Origin: Coprinellus micaceus
Lineage: Eukaryota > Basidiomycota > Agaricomycetes > Agaricales > Psathyrellaceae
Assembly (NCBI GenBank): GCA_951394405.1
Contig: OX596340.1
Span: 2,356,001 to 2,420,000, forward strand
Reading direction: 5' to 3'
DNA: 64,000 bases
Position 1 is the first letter of the stretch; every line of letters starts with the position of its first letter. The notes beneath the pieces are model-generated. The model was not told the origin of the DNA and did no database searches. It was given only the letters and a program-made list of their open reading frames with translations. A program made the translations under genes and the position numbers. Of this stretch, positions 11,291-22,721 are shown in pieces.

Positions 11291-12636
11291 ATGCTCTCAC
11301 TCTTAGCGCTTGCGGCTCTCGTCGCGCTGCCTACTCAGGCCTTGATTCGCTTCCCCTGTGGACAGTTGGTCACGGAACGCTTCGACCCGTACGCAGTCTG
11401 CATTTCCTCGGTCGTCGCTGGGAAAACTAACGATATCCCAGACTCGTAACCCCGGGACAGGTGTCGCCGCACGTACACCAGATCGTTGGAGGAGTGAGTA
11501 TCCGAACTTCGCCGCCGCGAGTGTCTAGCCAATGACCTAACTTAGAATGCGTTCAACCTATCCATGCCCCTTGACCTCGACTTCGAGGCCACAGCTACCT
11601 GCACGACCTGCAAGTTCATCGAAGACAAGTCCAACTATTGGACCGCCGTTATGTACTTCCATCACCCAAATGGGTCCTTCATCCGTGTTCCTCAGCGCCC
11701 TGGCCACTTCTCAGTTTATCCACCTGAGCGCGGCCCCGACGGTGGCATCATGATCTACTACATTCAAGCACCCAACGAGACCTACGTCCCAGCCTTCCCC
11801 AAGGGCTTCCGCATGATCACCGGAAACCCTATGCTCAGGGAACAGAAGTACTTGAGCCCCACCCCTGACGCTTGGGCGCTTACCTTCCGATGCTGGGAGG
11901 AAGACGCCATGCACGAGCCTTTCGGCCCCTCAAACAACTGGAACGCCAGCCCCGGATCCCCCGTCGACTTCTTCAACCTCCCCAACAAGGTATGCCCCGG
12001 CGGTGTTCGTTCCAACATCTTCTTCCCATCGTGCTGGGACGGCAAGAACCTCGACACCCCCGACCATCGTTCTCACATGGCATTCCCTATCGGCCCCGTT
12101 GGAAACGCTGGTGTGTACCAGATGGAGTCCAAGTGCCCTGAGTCACACCCCGTCAGGTTCCCTACCTTGTTCTACGAGATTTCTTGGGAGACCAACCTAT
12201 TCAATGACCTCGCGCCGTGGCCCAAGGATGGCAGCCAGCCCTTCGTCTTGAGTATGGGCGACCCCACTGGGTACGGGCACCATGGCGACTACGTCTTCGG
12301 TTGGGAGGGAGACTCACTGCAGAGGGCGATGGACAAGTGTCTGGACTACGCGGGCAGGCCGGAAGGGTGCAAGGAGTTAACGATGCAAAGCGACGACGAT
12401 ATGTATAACTGCAAGCTGCCGGCTCTGGTGGACGAGGATGTTGAAGGCAAATGTGGGTTATCGCGTTAATCGTCTAGTCTTTTAAGTCTGCAGATGACTA
12501 ACATGTGCATTCAGATCTCCCGGCTCTGCCAGGTTGCAACCCGATCCAACAGGGACCTGCGACTGCGACCATGATCAACGACTGCACTGCTGTTTCGACA
12601 ACCGGGATAGCGAGGCCAACCGCACCTCCTTCCTAG
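11291..12636 (+). CDS. secreted DUF1996 protein
   Basis: Exons 11291-11388, 11442-11493, 11546-12452 and 12515-12636 join to 392 residues. The N-terminus is a clear signal peptide (M-L-S-L-L-A-L-A-A-L-V-A-L-P-T-Q-A). The DUF1996 signature follows: L-V-T-E-R-F-D-P, then P-G-Q-V-S-P-H-V-H-Q-I-V-G-G-N-A-F, which appears only after removing the first two introns, so the splice model is well supported. Many Trp, Pro and paired Cys residues fit a folded extracellular domain of about 240 residues. The tail is Thr/Pro-rich. DUF1996 proteins are common in fungal secretomes. Some occur with carbohydrate-binding modules, but I know of no firmly established reaction and see no binding module here. Confidence 0.88.
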
Positions 12637-13458
12637 GTAATAGGTATACCGAGTAACGGAGGGACGAGCGGTTGAACGACCGTGTCCTTGCATCGTGTAC
12701 CCAGTGCTCGCTGGTCTGTAGATCGGATTTTGTTCAATGCCAATTCGTAGTGTATCATAGAGTTTCCGGAGTAGTACCTAAGAGGTGGCGCATAGGACGT
12801 CCTATTGCGTTTTCGACGACGCCGGTGACTCGGAGGTAATGAGGAACATGCATGGAGGGAAGAAAGCTGAAAAGCGAAGTATGAGGTGGCGCAACCTGAA
12901 TCTTATCTTATCGCAGACAGTCTCGGGTCGTAGCTCGGATACACCGAGATTGAAGTTAATAGAAAGGTGTCTATTCCAATCGCTAGAAACCATAAGCGAT
13001 AGAATACTGTTCGTACAAGTACCAGGAAGACGGTGCGGGGCGATTGTATACAACGCATGCGAAGCACTACCGAGACTAGGTGGCGCGATGCCGATCCTGC
13101 GAAGTGGATGGGAGGTGGAGGGGTAAAAGTTGAACGACGAGAGTGCAAAAGAGGAAAGGGAAGTCCACAAGAAACACATAAGAGGAAGGGAACAATAAAT
13201 ATATGCATGCGGGGAATCCAGTACAAATGGTAAAATGTGTGATGCTAGACGATGTAATGCATTGATGCAATGGCGAGAAAGAGGCGATGGGGTGCCGGAC
13301 AAGACGACTGAAAATGGGACAGAGACAAGAGGATACAACATGATTAGAGAAACAGAAGTCTTCGTAGCAACGGAAGGAGAATTCCAGAAAAACTCATGAC
13401 GCCAGTACGATGAAGTGAAGCTGCGTACTTATTCAAAGGCGCAGAAAACCCGAGCCGT
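12637..13458. other. convergent 3' region
   Basis: Space between the ends of the DUF1996 and RING genes. A 179-codon minus frame at 12802-13341 starts with TTG, is hydrophobic and Ser-rich, and overlaps what should be 3' UTR; I do not accept it as a gene. Confidence 0.5.
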
Positions 13459-16299
13459 TTACTGCAAAGTGTGTACGCCCTCGTCCCAGTCACTCTTCGA
13501 AATGCTCCCCGCACCCCGACACACGGGACAATTAACCTCGACATCATTGCCCACAATCGACGCTCCCGCTCCCCTGCGCGCGACTCTCTCTGCGCTGACG
13601 AGGCACGGCGAATGGAAGGAGTGATTGCACACCTTGTTCCGATCCTTCCCAATTTCATGAATGCTCAACTGCTTGATTTGAGCGTCGGCTTCTGAGATGT
13701 AAGGCTCCTCATCAGAAGGACCAATCCCACAAGAAATGTCAGAGCACCTTAACCCAGCCTCATGCTCGCGCTTCTCAATTCGTTGGCGGAGAGTAGGTCC
13801 AGGTGGCGGAGGGGGTGTCCACTCTTTCTTGGGACCAACGTCGCGACGATCCTCAAACAGGTTACCGGGCGCACCGAATCCAGCGGCACCAAACTCAGGC
13901 GCGCCAGCGCCACCCAGACCATTCAAGAACATCGCACGAAGAAGTTCGGTAGGGTTGAATATGTTGTTGAACGCCTCTAGAAGTTGCCTGCGGAAAGCCT
14001 CCTGCCCATTGAAAGGTGGCGGCGTCCTGCTCTCCTCCCCGGTATTGCCAGGACTGGGTTGCTGGGGCTGAGGCGGAGGAGGAGGGCCTCGAGTGTTGGT
14101 TGGCGCAGGTGCAGTTGACGGCGAGGCGTCGGTGACAGTAGGAGCGGGGCCAGGAGCGGGTGGCTGTGGTGTTGGCGATGCTTGTGGGCCGCCAGCTGCT
14201 GGGGGGTTCGCGGTCGGAAGTTGGAAGAGGGAACGGAAAAATTCCGTCACGTTGACTGCCCCAGGCGCTCCAGTAGCCCCGGCCGGTTGGCCGAAGTTGA
14301 GCCCGGCAAATGCACCTCCAGGGAATCGAAGTGGAGGGACGGCTGCACGAGGCTGGGTATTCTGCGCTTGAGGTGCGGGAGCGGGGGGAGGGGGAGACGC
14401 ATTCGTCTGTGCTGTAGCCGGGCCTTGCTCTGGAGTTCCAGCACTTGTTGGGTTGAAAGCGCCAAACAAGGAAGCAGGAATAGGGAAGGCGATGTCAAAT
14501 GCAATCACCCCATCCGGCAAGTTAGTAGGGAAGGTCACGCCTGGCGGGGGAGGAGGTCCAAAGACAGGCCGGTCTGGGGTAGGTGAAGTCGAGGAAGCAG
14601 GGTTTGATGAGGGCTGGGTGGGGAGCGGAGGCGGAGGTGCGCCTGAGTTTTGTTGAGGTGCTGGAGGGTCGGCCAGCACCGGTTGTTGACCTTGCTGACC
14701 TTGCACATCTGATGCGGACCTCAGTACGTGATAGAACATTGGGATTAGTAACTCACCAACCACGGGCTGCCCTTGTGCGTTGATATGCATAGGTTGACTG
14801 ACAAAGACAACATGCCCGCCAGGAATGGTGAACATATCAGGATGGACGCCAGTGCCAGTCGGAGGACGTGGGACTCGGTTGAGAGGAGGTTCCGAGCCTG
14901 CCCGACGAGGGGGAGGTCCGGCGGGGGAAGAGCGACCCCCACTCGCCCCATCAAAACTGGAGGTAGACGCAGAGGCGCCTGCTGTCGAAGGAGCTTCCTC
15001 AGTTCTTGTCGGAGTTGGGGCGGCGGGGGGTACAGGGATAGGGGCAGGCGGAGCATCAGATGGTGCTGACGTTGGCACACTCGGCCCAGCAGGCTCTGGC
15101 CTTGGCTGGCGTTGGCGATACGGAACAAATGTGAGGTTCTCTGGATCGATGTTGAATCTGCAGGTCGGGCAGGTGGTTTGCTTCGGCCGCGAGAACCATG
15201 GCCTGAGGCAATCGGCGTGGAATACGTGAGCGCAGGGAAGCGAAACGATGATATGCAGAGGCTGCTCCTCGCCCTCGTCTACAGCCTTCTGCTTCGACTT
15301 GGAGCCGCCATCCTCGTCCATGCTCTCATCCGGCAGCAACTTCTCCCAGCAAACGGCACAACCGCTATCTCCGCCGCTCAAATCCGTACCAGTCGCTCCA
15401 ATCCCGCCTATCCTCTCTAACCGCTTCACCAACCCAGCGGGAACTTCCTCTAAGCCTTTGATAAGCCTGCCTGCCCGCTCGGGGTCATCGATGTCGGGCT
15501 CGATGCCCAGAAAATCGTGTAAGAAAGTAGGACTATTGAACAGATCAGCCAAGGTTTGTGGCCCACCTTGGCCCTGAGGAGCCGGGCCAGCCCCAGGCGC
15601 AGGGGTTTGTTGATTTGTGTTAGGGGCTGCGGTAAATGTAGGGCCTAGTGCAATTCCATCGAGGTCGAACGAGATCGCAAATCCCGGGAAAGGGGGTTGG
15701 CGAGGTGCGGGTCGCGGTTGTTCCTGCGGTGTTGGTCGAGGACCAGAAGAGGCTCTCGGAGCAGACCCAGACGTATTCTGCGTGGGCCGGGATGGCGAAG
15801 AAGTGGAGGAAGGTGCTACGGCTGGTGATGAGGATGGTGAATTGTTGTTCAAGAAGTCGAAAGCGAAGAGTTGTGGCCGAGGTGCAGGCAGAGGAGTGCT
15901 TGCTGGAGTCTCCTGTCGAGAAGATGGATTGGTTATTCTGTGCGAAGGGTGCCGCCGATCTCGTTCGTCGTCGTCGTCGTCTTCAACCCTTGCGCGCCTA
16001 TTCGGTCGAGGAACCGTGGTTGCGACTGGCTCAATCTCGGGAAGAGGTGGGTCTTCAAAGTCGTCGACAGCTTCAAGAGCCATCTCGACTTCCTGAGAAC
16101 CTCTGCTAGAGCTCGATTCAAAGACCATGGCGTGTTCGTCGCGATTATCATCCACGTCCATGGCGGTTTGAGATGTGGATGGTGCACTGATAGGCTCCAA
16201 AGGAGGCATGTCAGGATCTATAGCGGCATGTTCGCCAGTAGATGTCGATTCAGAGCGCTGAAGTTGTCTCAGTTGCTCAGCAAAGTAGTCGTAGTCCAT
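13459..16299 (-). CDS. two-RING protein, putative E3 ubiquitin ligase
   Basis: Starts at the ATG of M-D-Y-D-Y-F-A-E-Q; an upstream in-frame extension to 16446 looks like 5' UTR. The protein has 930 residues if a 48 nt intron (14756-14709) is removed, or 946 if it is kept, since the intron is stop-free and in frame. Residues about 312-380 form a RING-H2 finger (C-A-V-C-W, then L-P-C-A-H-V-F-H-A-D-C-L-R-P-W-F, then C-P-T-C). The last 90 or so residues hold a second RING-like cluster (R-C-S-D-I-S-C-G, then C-N-H-S-F-H-S-P-C-L, then C-P-V-C). Everything between is long, disordered Pro/Ala/Gln-rich sequence; the N-terminus has a run of Asp from a GTC/GAC repeat. A RING-H2 finger usually recruits a ubiquitin-charged E2; no substrate is evident. 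Confidence 0.82.
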   Translation of the reverse strand: MDYDYFAEQLRQLQRSESTSTGEHAAIDPDMPPLEPISAPSTSQTAMDVDDNRDEHAMVFESSSSRGSQEVEMALEAVDDFEDPPLPEIEPVATTVPRPNRRARVEDDDDDERDRRHPSHRITNPSSRQETPASTPLPAPRPQLFAFDFLNNNSPSSSPAVAPSSTSSPSRPTQNTSGSAPRASSGPRPTPQEQPRPAPRQPPFPGFAISFDLDGIALGPTFTAAPNTNQQTPAPGAGPAPQGQGGPQTLADLFNSPTFLHDFLGIEPDIDDPERAGRLIKGLEEVPAGLVKRLERIGGIGATGTDLSGGDSGCAVCWEKLLPDESMDEDGGSKSKQKAVDEGEEQPLHIIVSLPCAHVFHADCLRPWFSRPKQTTCPTCRFNIDPENLTFVPYRQRQPRPEPAGPSVPTSAPSDAPPAPIPVPPAAPTPTRTEEAPSTAGASASTSSFDGASGGRSSPAGPPPRRAGSEPPLNRVPRPPTGTGVHPDMFTIPGGHVVFVSQPMHINAQGQPVVGELLIPMFYHVLRSASDVQGQQGQQPVLADPPAPQQNSGAPPPPLPTQPSSNPASSTSPTPDRPVFGPPPPPGVTFPTNLPDGVIAFDIAFPIPASLFGAFNPTSAGTPEQGPATAQTNASPPPPAPAPQAQNTQPRAAVPPLRFPGGAFAGLNFGQPAGATGAPGAVNVTEFFRSLFQLPTANPPAAGGPQASPTPQPPAPGPAPTVTDASPSTAPAPTNTRGPPPPPQPQQPSPGNTGEESRTPPPFNGQEAFRRQLLEAFNNIFNPTELLRAMFLNGLGGAGAPEFGAAGFGAPGNLFEDRRDVGPKKEWTPPPPPGPTLRQRIEKREHEAGLRCSDISCGIGPSDEEPYISEADAQIKQLSIHEIGKDRNKVCNHSFHSPCLVSAERVARRGAGASIVGNDVEVNCPVCRGAGSISKSDWDEGVHTLQ

Positions 16300-17130
16300 C
16301 TTAGCGCCAAAACGGAGTGAAGATGGTGGTTGAGAAGAAAGAAGGAGACAGGCAGACGGTGGCCTGTTTAGGTCGCCGCACAGCCACCTGGTAGAACATG
16401 CTGGAAACCATGGCGGAATAACAAAAAGGCTACAACCATGTTGCATTACACATCAACCACAACTCTAACGACGTTGGATATGTCCATTGCCACTCCGAGG
16501 GTGATACCGCAGTCTTCCGTAGCGCCGATGACTGAGTAGCAATGCCTGTCTCGGTGCACAGCATGGGCGCTAAACCAGAAAAACACTGATGTCACCACTT
16601 GGTCACGACTCCTCACTGCCATTCGGAAGCATTGCATACCTGGAAACGCAAGCGCCGCCACTAAGAGGAGGAGCCGTTACACCTGGTCGGAAGCCCACAA
16701 AACCATACACGCTTCGCTCTCAAGCGACCGTTGCCCTGCCAGGACTCGTCTGCCGTTGAGCCGAATCGCGGCCAGTTATTACCGCTGGTTGCGCGTCAAC
16801 ACCCTGCGCCAAGGGAAGCACTGCCCGTCAGTTTATACCCGTGGGTCTCGACGACCCGTGCCCAGGTAAGCCCAGGTATGGCATGTCGCTTGGACTCCCT
16901 GTCGGCATGACCCCTCATCAGCACCCTCAAACAGGCAAACGGCCCACGGACTCGGAGTATGGAGACGTTACCACGCTACATAGTAGGGCGCGAATGCAGG
17001 CCACAGGTGACCGCAGCGAACGGCGTTTTGCTCCAATGGTCTCAGCTGCACATCTTACGAAGCGCTGCGGTCGTAGGCGATTTGAGGCCGTGCCCGTGGA
17101 GAAAGGCTGCTTCTTTGTTTGGAGAGGTAC
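16300..17130. other. divergent intergenic region
   Basis: Shared upstream region of the RING gene (minus) and the Ser/Thr-rich secreted gene (plus). On the minus strand 16444-16585 there is an acceptor (TGGTTTAG) followed by about 45 codons, including S-V-I-G-A-T-E-D-C-G-I-T-L-G, before a stop. It could be a stray last exon but has no visible partner, so I leave it uncalled. Confidence 0.4.
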
Positions 17131-17138
17131 ATATAAAA
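17131..17138 (+). promoter_or_regulatory. TATA box of the Ser/Thr-rich secreted protein gene
   Basis: ATATAAAA lies 60 bp upstream of the ATG at 17198. Confidence 0.55.
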
Positions 17139-17197
17139 TGGCGGTCAGGCCGTGAAATGGAAATATAGGAAACTCAAATCCCCGCCTCTTTACCAAG

Positions 17198-18082
17198 ATG
17201 AAGCTTACCGTCTCTTTCGTACTCGCTGCGCTCTCTTCTCTCGCTGTCGCAGCCCCGCAGGCGGCGACCCTCTCCACCACCGTCCCTGCTGGGACGGCTA
17301 TCACTTCAACCATCAGCGCTACCCAAGCACCCATTACCGCTACCTCTGCTGCTGTCCCCGCAGATGGCACAGCTACGGTCACTGTGACCAAGCTCATTTA
17401 CCCTGCGGGCCTTCCCCAAGAGTACATCGCGTTCCTCCTCGGGAATTCGAACTCCAGCATTCCCGACGGTACGGCCACCGCTGAACCTTTCCCAACCATC
17501 ACCGCCACTTCCATACCCCACAATGCGACGATTACCACCACTAGATCTTCTAGTGCCAGGCCCACCACCAGGACCTTCAGCGCTATCTCCAGTTCCGCTG
17601 TCCCGACCATCGTAACGTCGGCGGCGGGGACAGCGATCACCGTCACCGCGAGTGGCACCATCGGGTTCCCTCAACCTGACATCACAGCCTACCCTCCTCC
17701 ATGTGGCTTCGTCCCAGGTTCACCCCCGAACGTCACGACCTTCACCGACTTCCCTACCGCCACCTCGAGCGCTGGTTCTATCACATCTACCAGCGTGTCC
17801 AACGGCACCGAGAGCGGTATTTTCACCACGGTGGCCGCTGCCACCCCCGCGAACGAACAGTTTACGACCTCGACCGCTATAGGGACCTTCGTGTCTACCA
17901 ATGGGACAGTCTTCCCCACCCCTGTCCCCTTGACCGCCTTCCCCTCCGTCTGCATCCCCTACACCACGACTGAGATCTTCCCCACGACGAGTGCGTTCCC
18001 TACTGGAACAACGATCGTTAGCACCTCGACTATCGATGCATCAGAGCCCACTTCTACATCCGATTCCTCAGAGTCTGTTTGA
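17198..18082 (+). CDS. secreted Ser/Thr-rich protein, intronless
   Basis: A single exon of 294 codons. Residues 1-19 form a classic signal peptide (M-K-L-T-V-S-F-V-L-A-A-L-S-S-L-A-V-A-A) followed by P-Q-A. The mature chain is extremely rich in Thr, Ser, Ala and Pro and has several N-x-T/S sites, so heavy O- and N-glycosylation is likely. It has few Cys (C-G-F-V-P and V-C-I-P only). The C-terminus (S-T-S-D-S-S-E-S-V) has no hydrophobic tail, so no GPI anchor is expected. The codon bias is strong toward C-ending codons (ACC, GCC, TTC), typical of well-expressed fungal genes. Probably a cell-wall or surface mucin-like protein; I recognise no named domain. Confidence 0.75.
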   Translation: MKLTVSFVLAALSSLAVAAPQAATLSTTVPAGTAITSTISATQAPITATSAAVPADGTATVTVTKLIYPAGLPQEYIAFLLGNSNSSIPDGTATAEPFPTITATSIPHNATITTTRSSSARPTTRTFSAISSSAVPTIVTSAAGTAITVTASGTIGFPQPDITAYPPPCGFVPGSPPNVTTFTDFPTATSSAGSITSTSVSNGTESGIFTTVAAATPANEQFTTSTAIGTFVSTNGTVFPTPVPLTAFPSVCIPYTTTEIFPTTSAFPTGTTIVSTSTIDASEPTSTSDSSESV

Positions 18083-18580
18083 GTTTCTGAACCGGGTTAT
18101 TCCTCCCGTTAGTTCTGAGCTTGTGTGACCAGAGGGGATTGGATCATCGGAGAATATTGACCGTCATGAGATATATACCGTAATTATATGCTCCTTCGTA
18201 TGACATGTGTTGTACGTTTGGACGACCTTTATGATACCAAAGCTGGATTTCAATAATGCGATCAAGTATCCCAAATAATCACCTGAGGACGAGGCGATGA
18301 GGACGATGGCCCGCGATCTGTACAGAATTGCCTTCATTTTCGCGAAACGGGGTACTGGCCGAGTCGCATTTCAGTACTTACAGTGCCCAGCTTTTCCTAC
18401 TAACTACAGTCAAGCGTCCGAGCCCTCTCCTTTGGTTACGGCGGCCTTAAGCGCCCAAGAAATTCGAACTCCGATGCATCAACATCGCATCGATCGATCG
18501 AACCGATGTCTCTTGCACCCGACCACCACACCCCCCAGACCCGCGTCCACCTAAATTTTGAACTTTTCACCTCAAACTTG
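18083..18580. other. intergenic region
   Basis: Downstream region of the secreted-protein gene and promoter of F-box gene 3. An ATCGATCG run lies near 18490-18499. No gene seen. Confidence 0.5.
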
Positions 18581-20125
18581 ATGGCATCTGACCTCCCCAG
18601 GGAGCTCGTCGAGCTCGTCATCGAACATTTAGCTTCGGCACCACGAAACGACTGCATTCAAGCTCTTCTGGCGTGTTCTCTCGTAGACAGCGGTCTTCGA
18701 GTTACGTGCCAAAGACACATCTTCTCAGAAGCTCGAATGTGGTATATCCCTTCCCAGGAACGCGACGCCCCTTCAGAGAATGCCACGTACCATAGGAAAT
18801 CTTCGCTCTTCGTACAAGCGTTGATTGGAAACCCGGCTCTAGCCCCGCATGTCCGACGATTGGACTACGAGGTTCTGGGTGCACCCAGCAATATCGACAA
18901 TGATTTAGGGGATGTCCTGAGTGTGATGAAGATGATGGTCCATGTCGTCGATTTGAGGTTGGGGAAAAGGAGAGGTCGGGGCGCGTTGGGTTTGGGGAGC
19001 AGAGCGGCAGAAGAAGGCCAGCATTCGCCACAATGGAAAGAAGGCTTGCAAACCTTCGTCCGGGGTTTAACCTTAGAATCTTTGAGTTTAAGAGGCGTTA
19101 TAGGGTTCCCCACCAATTCCCTCCCCACATCTCTGCGCATTTTGAACCTCGAAGTGTCCTCGCTCAACTTTGAATCAGAAAGGTGTGCCCTTTCGGAACC
19201 CCTCGTATCATTCTGACAGCTGATGGGACAAAACCGCAGGCTGATTCGAGGACCCCAACATCGGCAGATAGAATTGGACACACTCTGGTGTGGCGACATC
19301 GAGTCCCTATTCCATCTTGATAAATATTTTGAGCAGGGAGGGCGGGCCATTCGGCTATCTTGCATCAAGAACTTGAACGTGTGGGCCCGCTGGGAATTTC
19401 CGGAACTGTGGGCCCGTTTGCTCAACCAATCAGCGAGCCTCCAATACCTCCAGGTAACAGGTTAGTTCCTATCGAGTTGGCGTAAATCCAGAAGGAGATT
19501 GCTGACGTCCTACTTGCGCTCATAAGTGCATCGTAGGGTGGATGGCTCAAGGCTAGAAGGCATCCCACTGGAAGGCTTCGTGCAGTCTCCACTGTATCAC
19601 ATCCCCCAAGCTGCTTTCTCTACAATCTCTCACTTAAAACTCGATATACACGCCCTCCTCGTCCCAGATGAACCCATCATTCGACCTTACACGGGTGTCG
19701 TTAACGAAGGATTAACTCAGTTGACCGCCCTGGAACGCTTAGAGATTGATATAGTCTTGGAAGGTCGCCGAGATGTGGAACCCCTGCACTTCAAGGCAAA
19801 CGAATGGCGGACTCTGCCATTAATCCTACAGAAAACTGGCGCTTTCCCGCAATTGAGGCGGCTTTCGGTGCGCGTAGAGAGCAAGTTCTTTGACCCTCGC
19901 CGGCGCCATTACGTCCAGACCGATGAAAAAAGAGCGGAGATAGAACGCGAGGTCGTGGAGAAGAGGGAGCAAGCGGAGAAGCTGGCGGAAGTCATGGCAG
20001 AGAATGCATACCCTCGAGCTGATTTTCAGTCCCTATTGGACCTACGGCCAGGGTTGAATGTCTCTTTTGTGACCGCGGTGACCCTAGGAACCAGCGTATG
20101 GCATCGCACACCCAGCAAATCTTAG
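18581..20125 (+). CDS. F-box/LRR-like protein 3
   Basis: Exons 18581-19182, 19240-19460 and 19527-20125 join to 473 residues. The ATG of M-A-S-D-L-P-R-E-L-V-E is preferred over an upstream in-frame start. The N-terminal box (E-L-V-I-E-H-L-A, then C-I-Q-A-L-L-A-C-S-L-V and R-H-I-F-S-E-A-R-M-W) and the R-R-L-D-Y-E-V block match the two minus-strand paralogs 9-12 kb away. The third exon again begins with V-H-R and the protein ends in the Glu/Arg-rich helix (R-A-E-I-E-R-E-V-V-E). Intron positions are the same in all three, showing duplication of a three-exon gene, with this copy inverted. Probable SCF ubiquitin-ligase adaptor; substrate unknown. Confidence 0.72.
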
Positions 20126-20411
20126 AGTAGCCTAGTTCAGTAGCAGTAAATATATTTCTCTGGTGAAAGATTTGGAGAGATCCGGTACTGTGGCCGTAAG
20201 CGCCCAAACCAACCCCAAACGAGCCAGTTCGCCATCATCCGTCACCCTCGAGGAATCCGGAAGCTGTTTACTAGCTCGCTTCGATGTCTCCCTCGTCCTG
20301 GTCATTCACATCGGTGACGCCGTCTCTGAGTTCGCAAGCTTACACTAGTTGCTATAAAGCCACGATCGTCGTGATGGAAGGTCACAGTCTCTTCCACTTA
20401 GCCCCTCCCCC

Positions 20412-22474
20412 ATGAAGATCGCGGTTGTTGGTTCTGGCGTTTCTGGGCTTGCAGCGACATGGGTAGGTCCAAACGACCTCTTGGAGTGTTTCCCAGGCCG
20501 ACTAGAGCGTGTAGCTCCTTAACGAGTACAGTGGACACGAGGTGCACTTGTACGAGTCCGACTCGCGTCCGGGAGGACATGCGAATACAGTCAAATTCAA
20601 GCCTCCTGGCAAGAGGGATTCCGATGGCGTGGACGTTGATACAGGCTTTGTACGCTCTGCTGTCTGGTACTGGTCTTCTATCGTTGACGACTCCTCTTAG
20701 ATCGTTTGCAATCCTTCGACCTACCCCAACTTCCTTCGTTTCGCCGCTATCCAAAGGCCTGGCACGCAAGGGGCGAAGTCACCAGGGGTCAAGCTCGTCC
20801 CGACGGAGATGACTTTCAGCGTGTCTCGCAACGCAGGCGAGTTCGAGTGGGCAGGAAAGAACCCTCTCACTGTGTTCTGCCAGCCATGGCGGCTCTTCGA
20901 GCCACAGATGTGGAGGATGGTTTATGACGTGTTTCGATTCAATGCGTGTGCTGTTCGGGTGTTGATGTACAACGAAGAAAAGAAGAAGGAACAGTCGATT
21001 GGAGAGTACCTCGAGAAGGAAGGGTACTCAAATGCCTTCAAGGATGATTACCTTATTGTGAGTGAGCCCTTCGACAGACGACAAGGTGATCCTAATCCCT
21101 GGCACCTAGCCTATGACTGCAGCGATCTGGAGCACACCTCCAGGCAAGTGCTTTGACGATTTCCCTGCCAAGACTCTGGTACGCTTTAGTTCGCGTTGCT
21201 TTACCGTGCCTACTGAGGCAGGCGTTCCCCTTAGATTCAGTTCATGTACAACCATCATCTGCTCCAAATTATCGGGAAACCTTCCTGGCTAACCCTCCAA
21301 GGAGGTAGCCACACCTATGTCAAGTCCATCCTATCTAAGCTCCCCGAATCCCAGCTACATCTCAACACCGCGATCGCTTCCCTCACTTCCTACCCCGTTA
21401 CAAGCGCATTGAAACCAAGGGTCACCCTGACGACAGCGGATGGCAAGGAGGCGCAGTACGACCATGTTATCCTCGCATGTCACTCCGATACCGCGTTAAC
21501 GATCCTCGAAGCGGGGAATGCGACCAAAGAGGAGCGCGATGTGCTAGGAATGTTCGAGTGGAATAGGAACGAGGTCGTGCTGCATTCAGACCCTGCGTTG
21601 ATGCCCCAGAGTAGGCTGGCGTGGTCGTGCTGGAACTACCTGACGACTTCAAGCAAATCGGACTACAGTGAAGGTCAAGATATTGACCGCGTGTCGCTGT
21701 GAGTGGCGCTTTCTCGAGTTTTGAACCGAAAGCAAGGCTAATGGATCGCGGACGGATAGGACCTACGGTATGAATGATCTGCAGCACATATCCGAATCTA
21801 AGTACGGACCCGTCTTGGTGACCCTCAACCCACCCTTCCACCCCGAACCAGATAAGACGCGAGGATGGTGGAAGTACGACCACCCAGTGCTGGATGCCAA
21901 GGTCAATTCCGGTCCCCCATCTTCCTTACTCGTCTGACACAACTCTAATCACAACCATTTCATGCAGGCTGTTAAAGCTCAGTCCCTCATGCCCACAATC
22001 CAGAACCAACGCTCCATCACGTTCGCGGGAGCGTGGCTCAAGTACGGGTTCCACGAAGATGGGTTTACCAGTGGGCTCCTCGCTGCATGTGCGGTAGACG
22101 AAGAACTTGGGGCGTTCCCCACATTCTCACCGGGTTCTTCAGAGGATGAACATGCTTCTCGCTCCGGTAGCGATCTTACTGTCGAGACGAAGAACACCAC
22201 AGTTCACCCGCCATTCGACATCCAATACGCTGACCACCATCTTACACTGAAACGCAGGGCGGTGCCATCCGTCCAGTACTTCTGTGCATTCGGCTTCGAC
22301 CTGTTGGAAGCGACGGGAGCGCGGGCTCTTGTGGGCTTCATCTTTGGGGCGATCGGTCTTCGTATCCTGAGGGTGGTTTCGCAGTGCGCTGGGCGGGCGT
22401 GGGCGGCTGTGAGGTTTGCATGGGTGGTCAGCGGGGCGACCCTTAGAGGCTTGGTTCCACATCGTCTTGAATGA
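20412..22474 (+). CDS. FAD-dependent amine-oxidase-like oxidoreductase
   Basis: The first exon (20412-20462) encodes the Rossmann FAD-binding start I-A-V-V-G-S-G-V-S-G-L-A-A, a textbook G-x-G-x-x-G. Exon 2 (20515-20649) supplies Y-E-S-D-S-R-P-G-G-H-A-N-T, the conserved E-x-x-x-R-x-G-G-H of NAD/FAD-binding amine-oxidase-like proteins, and D-T-G-F. Later exons carry P-M-T-A-A-I-W-S-T-P-P, L-Q-G-G-S-H-T-Y-V, H-V-I-L-A-C-H-S-D and F-A-G-A-W-L-K-Y-G-F-H-E-D-G-F, the family's closing FAD contact. The pattern resembles the predicted NAD/FAD-binding proteins often placed in COG2907. The last 60 residues include a hydrophobic helix (A-L-V-G-F-I-F-G-A-I-G-L) that may tether it to a membrane. About eight exons, all with good borders. 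The substrate is not evident. Confidence 0.82.
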
Positions 22475-22721
22475 TATGTAATTTGACGATTCTTCGTTCT
22501 ATTGACTGGTGGGGAGCTGTGAGGTACACAGTTGAACAAGTGCACACTCGGCGCCACCAACATTCCCCTCGCGTGCGAGGTTGTAGTACGCAGATCCATA
22601 AGGTAAGTTAAGTTCATAGTCCGGCTCAACAATACATTTGGGCAGTACCTTCGATACATACAGTAGTAAGAGGGGCCAATCGGTTCATGATCCGAAGTAC
22701 GGAAACGAGCTCAGTACGCGC

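Noticed and set aside
12802..13341. 179-codon minus-strand open frame
   Set aside because: Starts with TTG, hydrophobic low-information composition, and lies in the convergent 3' region; no splice signals or motif.
13736..16320. Many plus-strand frames of 60-160 codons
   Set aside because: All are antisense shadows of the GC-rich, Pro/Ala-rich RING gene.
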